From NCBI GenBank assembly GCA_905214175.1, contig CAJMLD010000060.1:1-8089 (forward strand): DNA of 8,089 nucleotides, read 5' to 3'. Positions 5,246-8,089 of this stretch are shown here, in pieces (the first letter of the stretch is position 1; every line of letters begins with the position of its first letter). The position numbers were made by a program, and so were the translations under genes. A model generated the notes under the pieces. It saw only the letters and a list, made by a program, of their open reading frames with translations. It was not told where the DNA came from and did not search any database. The stretch comes from an uncultured bacterium. Lineage in GTDB: Bacteria; Actinomycetota; Coriobacteriia; Coriobacteriales; Atopobiaceae.

Positions 5246-6097
5246 CTACTCGAGCGCCACATCCGTGGTGGCACCCGTCGAATCCGTCACGTGAACCACG
5301 GAGCCGTCAAGCGTGGCCGTAGAGATGGTCCCCGTGCCCGTGATGGCATTGCCCGAGGAGTCGGCAACCGCCATGGGCGCGGAGTCGCCGCCGATCGTGT
5401 AGGCCACCACGTCCCACGTGCCATTCGGCTTGTTCTCGGGAACGACGATGACCGAGTTGTAGAGAATGAGCGAGACGGGTGTTCCGCTCACGGTGAACTC
5501 CTGGGTCTTGTTGCCCTTGGAGTCCGAGGCAATAACCGCATACGTTCCGTCCCCGGTGGCCTCGAGGGAGTACGAGATCCCCTGGTAGGTAACGGACCCA
5601 TCCGCGGTGGTCTGGACCTGCTGCGGCTCCTCCACACTAGCCGCAGGCTCCTGCGGCTGGGGGTTGTCCTGTGCGCCAAGGAAAGTAACAAAGGCGACAA
5701 TGGCGAGAATTACGAAGAGACCCGCCACGCCGGCAATAACGAGTAGCACGGACTTGAGGTTTGCGGGCTTGCTCTGGGGCTTTGTGCCGTACTCCGGACG
5801 GTTGAGCCCGCTGAGCCGGCGGCTGCGCGAGCGTCGCTCCGCACGGTCGCGCGCGATGTCGGCAGCCTCGGCAGCGTTGTCGCGCGTGGTCACGCGAGCG
5901 CCCTGACCCGCAGAGAGGGTCTGGAGGGAGTCGACGGGCGCCGCACTCTGGCGCGGAGCCGTGCTGTCGTCGACGTCCTCGGGGATGGAATGTGCACCCA
6001 TCCTGGAGACTCCGGAGACCCCAGGACCGCCGGCAGCGTGCCTTCCCGCGGCATGCGCGGCGCGCCTGTATCTCTCGTCATTGGATGCGTAGTTCAT
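5246..6097 (-). CDS. Single-pass membrane protein of unknown function
   Basis: A 283-residue protein I do not recognise. Residues 1-110 are Ala/Arg-rich, polar and probably disordered, with a strongly basic stretch RRSRSRR (88-94). One transmembrane helix spans about 115-140. The remaining 140 or so residues begin with an acidic/Pro-Gln linker and continue as a Thr/Ser/Gly/Val-rich region that looks beta-rich, with no cysteines. There is no N-terminal signal peptide. By the positive-inside rule the Arg/Lys-rich N-terminus is cytoplasmic and the C-terminal domain lies outside. The ATG at 6097 follows a purine-rich AAGGGGAGACGAG, a fair ribosome binding site. It starts 50 nt after recR with no terminator between, so it may be cotranscribed with dnaX-ybaB-recR, although nothing in it suggests DNA repair. 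Anti-sigma-like or cell-envelope adaptor roles are guesses only. Confidence 0.8.
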   Translation of the reverse strand: MNYASNDERYRRAAHAAGRHAAGGPGVSGVSRMGAHSIPEDVDDSTAPRQSAAPVDSLQTLSAGQGARVTTRDNAAEAADIARDRAERRSRSRRLSGLNRPEYGTKPQSKPANLKSVLLVIAGVAGLFVILAIVAFVTFLGAQDNPQPQEPAASVEEPQQVQTTADGSVTYQGISYSLEATGDGTYAVIASDSKGNKTQEFTVSGTPVSLILYNSVIVVPENKPNGTWDVVAYTIGGDSAPMAVADSSGNAITGTGTISTATLDGSVVHVTDSTGATTDVALE

Positions 6098-6147
6098 CTC
6101 GTCTCCCCTTGCGTTGCCTTACCCGTACCATCCTAGCCCTCTGCGCG

Positions 6148-6753
6148 CTACACCTCGCGTCGCGCCTCGATGGCGCGGCCAAGCGTCACCTCGTCGGCAT
6201 ACTCAAGGTCCCCGCCCACGGGCAGACCGCTGGCAAGGCGAGACACGCGCACGCCAAGCGGGCGGATAATCCGCGAGAGGTATGTGGCGGTTGTCTCGCC
6301 CTCCACGTCAGGGTTTGTGGCGAGAATGACCTCCTGGACCTCGCCCGAAGCTAGGCGCTCGAGCAGCTCCTTCACGTGGAGCTGCTCGGGGCCGATCTTG
6401 TCCATGGGTGAGATAACGCCACCAAGCACGTGATAGAGCCCGTGGTAGCTGCCCGTCCGTTCGATAGCCGAGACGTCGCGAGGCTCGGAGACCACGCAGA
6501 TGGTCGTGCGGTCGCGCGAGGCGTCGGAACAAACGTCGCAGGTGTCGCGCGTAGCGTAGCTAAAGCAGATGGGGCAGAAGTGAACCTGCTGCTTGACCTC
6601 AAGAATCGCCGTGGCAAGCCTGCGCGCCTCCTCCGCGTCGGCCTCGAGGAGGTAGTACGCGATGCGCTGGGCCGACTTTGGGCCAATGCCCGGCAGCCTG
6701 CCCAGCTCGTCGAGGAGGCGTTGCAGCGCGTGACCGTCGTTGAGCTGGTCCAT
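6148..6753 (-). CDS. recR: Recombination mediator protein RecR
   Basis: A 201-residue RecR of standard length. It works with RecF/RecO to load RecA on SSB-coated single-stranded DNA during gap repair. Domains in order are an N-terminal helix-hairpin-helix (LPGIGPKSAQR, 20-30), a four-cysteine zinc finger (C60, C63, C72, C75), a TOPRIM domain (VVSE at 87-90, NPDVEGETTA at 147-156) and the conserved C-terminal segment GLPVGGDLEYADEVTL (176-191). All expected motifs are present. The ATG at 6753 lies 2 nt after the ybaB stop (TAGGGATG), so translation is probably coupled; the upstream ribosome binding site is weak, consistent with coupling. Position after dnaX and ybaB is the conserved bacterial arrangement. 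Confidence 0.97.
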   Translation of the reverse strand: MDQLNDGHALQRLLDELGRLPGIGPKSAQRIAYYLLEADAEEARRLATAILEVKQQVHFCPICFSYATRDTCDVCSDASRDRTTICVVSEPRDVSAIERTGSYHGLYHVLGGVISPMDKIGPEQLHVKELLERLASGEVQEVILATNPDVEGETTATYLSRIIRPLGVRVSRLASGLPVGGDLEYADEVTLGRAIEARREV

Positions 6754-6755
6754 CC

Positions 6756-7103
6756 CTAGAAGAGCCCTGGGATGTTGAGTCCGCCGGTGACGGCGCTCAT
6801 GGCCTTCTCGGTAGCAGACTCCGCCTGCTCGAGGGCGTCGTTCACGGCGGCGAGGATCATGTCCTGCAGCATGTCGACATCTTCCGGATCGATGGCCTCG
6901 GGGTCGATGGTGATGGAGCTAATGCGCAGATCGCCCGTAGCCGTGACCTTTACCGTGCCGCCGCCCGCCGAGGCCGAAACCTCGGTTGCCGCAGCCTGCT
7001 GCTGCGCCGCGACGAGCTGCTCCTGCATCTTGCGGGCCTGGGCCATCATCTGGTTGCGGTTCATGCCGCCCATGTTGTAGCCGCCTCTTGGTCCCTTGGA
7101 CAT
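6756..7103 (-). CDS. YbaB/EbfC family nucleoid-associated protein
   Basis: A 115-residue small DNA-binding protein of the YbaB/EbfC family, dimeric nucleoid-associated proteins almost always encoded between dnaX and recR. An N-terminal Gly/Met/Asn-rich leader is followed by the helix MMAQARKMQEQLVAAQQQ, the beta segment with GGGTVKVTATGDLRI, the DPEDVDMLQDMI patch and the C-terminal helix ending in a GLNIPGLF tail, all typical of the family. The ATG at 7103 is preceded by AGGAGG at 6 nt, so the longer in-frame ORF to 7208, overlapping dnaX, is rejected. It starts 67 nt after dnaX and runs into recR with a 2-nt gap. Confidence 0.95.
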   Translation of the reverse strand: MSKGPRGGYNMGGMNRNQMMAQARKMQEQLVAAQQQAAATEVSASAGGGTVKVTATGDLRISSITIDPEAIDPEDVDMLQDMILAAVNDALEQAESATEKAMSAVTGGLNIPGLF

Positions 7104-7170
7104 GTGTTCCTCCTGATTGTTTGCTTGCTGATGCATGTGTGATGGTGAGAAGGCCGATACGGCCGTGGAG

Positions 7171-8089
7171 CTAGTCTGTGCCCTCCCCGTCCGAGGCGGA
7201 AGACGCATCGGGCGAGTCTGGCTTCACAACCACCGACCCGCCGAAGGCGTCCTCGAGCATCGCCGCGATGTTCGCGAACTCCTCGGTGAGGACCGGGGCG
7301 TCGTCGGCCGGGGGCGTGGTGGGCGGCGCGGGCTTAGGGGCCGGAGCCGGCTTGGGGGCTGATGCAGGTGCGGGCGTCGGGGCTGGCTGCGGGGCCGGTG
7401 CGGGCTGCGGCGTTGGTGCGGGCTGCGGGGCTGGCGTTGGCGTTAGCTGCGGGGCTGGCGTCGGCGCGCCAAACTCTGCGTCCTCCTCGTAGGCAGAGGC
7501 GTCTGCGTCGCTGTAGGGGACCTGCTCAACCACGGGGGGCTCCGGCGCAGTGGCAGGCTCCGCCGCCGGCGCCACGGGATCCCACGGCATGGGATAGGAC
7601 GACGCCGTCTGCTGAGGCGCGGGAGCCGGCTGTGGCGCGGGCGATGGTCGCTGCGCGAACGCGGCACGATCAGATTGGGCTATTGCCTGGCTGGAGAGAC
7701 TCGACTCAACAAAGAGGACCTCGCGCGGGCCAAAGACGCTCGCGACAATGGGCAGGTAGAGCTCGCGGACGTCGGCGCGCTCGAGCATGCGAGCCGCAAA
7801 GTGCGAGCCCGTAGGCAGAGACACGGTGAGCTTGGCGCCGTCATCCGAAACGATGCTGGAGTTGAGAAGCAGAGAGCCCCTGGATGCAGACTTGCTCATG
7901 AGCCCCTCGGTGACACGCTTCCAGTTGCGCTGCAGCGTTGCGCCGTCGGTGATGGGGGCGCCTGCGGCCGACGCAGCGGCCGGACGCGGCGCAGGCGCCG
8001 CCGCGGGCTGCGGGGCCGGACGCTGGGCCACCACGGGCTGCGGGGCCGGACGGTATCCACGTATCCGAGAACAGATTTTAGGATCCCCA
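7171..8089 (-). CDS. dnaX: DNA polymerase III subunit gamma/tau, C-terminal part (5' end outside window)
   Basis: The open frame runs to the right edge, so only about the last 306 residues are visible; the AAA+ clamp-loader ATPase domain lies outside. From the edge inward there are about 45 residues rich in Pro, Ala and Gln, then a conserved domain (7953-7705) beginning LQRNWKRVTEGLMSKS and continuing with LTVSLPTGSHFAARM, which matches DnaX domain III and the start of the C-terminal region. A long acidic and Pro/Ala/Gln-rich linker follows (7312-7467 is nearly pure PAP/PTP/PQP), and a final conserved patch FANIAAMLEDAFGGSVVV. The protein organises the replisome, loading the beta clamp and, in the tau form, binding polymerase and helicase. 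Identification rests on that domain plus ybaB-recR immediately downstream. A tau/gamma frameshift site would lie upstream and cannot be assessed. Confidence 0.88.
   Translation of the reverse strand, partial: GDPKICSRIRGYRPAPQPVVAQRPAPQPAAAPAPRPAAASAAGAPITDGATLQRNWKRVTEGLMSKSASRGSLLLNSSIVSDDGAKLTVSLPTGSHFAARMLERADVRELYLPIVASVFGPREVLFVESSLSSQAIAQSDRAAFAQRPSPAPQPAPAPQQTASSYPMPWDPVAPAAEPATAPEPPVVEQVPYSDADASAYEEDAEFGAPTPAPQLTPTPAPQPAPTPQPAPAPQPAPTPAPASAPKPAPAPKPAPPTTPPADDAPVLTEEFANIAAMLEDAFGGSVVVKPDSPDASSASDGEGTD
7312..7467 (-). repeat. Pro/Ala/Gln low-complexity linker in dnaX
   Basis: About 52 residues made almost only of Pro, Ala, Gln, Thr and Lys in PAPQPAP/PTPAP units, encoded by degenerate GC-rich hexamer-like repeats. 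Such linkers are common in DnaX proteins and act as flexible tethers. Replication slippage could change the length between strains without shifting the frame. Confidence 0.8.
8004..8052 (-). repeat. 19-bp exact direct repeat, 30-bp period, in dnaX
   Basis: The same 19 bases occur at 8004-8022 and 8034-8052, giving two in-frame copies of RPAPQP spaced by exactly ten codons. Sequence identity stops abruptly at 8053, beyond which the DNA is less GC-rich and no longer Pro/Ala-coding. Confidence 0.75.

Overview
The window looks like chromosomal DNA from a GC-rich Actinomycetota. I favour Coriobacteriia (Olsenella/Atopobiaceae-like), from high GC, an obligate-anaerobe style rubrerythrin, a dnaX-ybaB-recR cluster, and the general look of the proteins; the genus is inference. 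All eight protein genes and the one tRNA lie on the minus strand, so transcription runs from right to left in these coordinates.

From right to left. (1) 8089-5246: the 3' part of dnaX (running off the window edge), then ybaB/ebfC, recR and a single-pass membrane protein of unknown function. The first three are the classic replication/repair operon. (2) 5116-4952: a self-contained tRNA-Asp(GUC) unit with a near-consensus promoter and a terminator hairpin. (3) 4804-2613: an extended -10 promoter followed by a tight operon of a HAD-IB phosphatase, an Rrf2-type regulator with four cysteines, and a MutY-like HhH-GPD glycosylase. The glycosylase lacks the iron-sulfur cluster cysteines and has Glu where MutY has its catalytic Asp. 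(4) 2632-1919: a monocistronic rubrerythrin gene with a palindrome-rich leader and a textbook terminator. (5) 1746-209: metY (O-acetylhomoserine sulfhydrylase) behind a structured leader RNA whose unpaired strand is exactly complementary to the metY Shine-Dalgarno, followed by a strong hairpin. (6) 253-1: four tandem copies of a 61-bp hairpin-bearing unit that continue off the left edge; the innermost copy supplies the metY terminator hairpin.

The functional themes are sulfur assimilation (metY), oxidative/iron-sulfur stress (rubrerythrin, Rrf2) and DNA maintenance (MutY-like, RecR, YbaB, DnaX). The least ordinary parts are the 61-bp array at 1-253, the metY leader RNA (about 1634-1746), and the cluster-less MutY-like protein coupled to an Rrf2 regulator.
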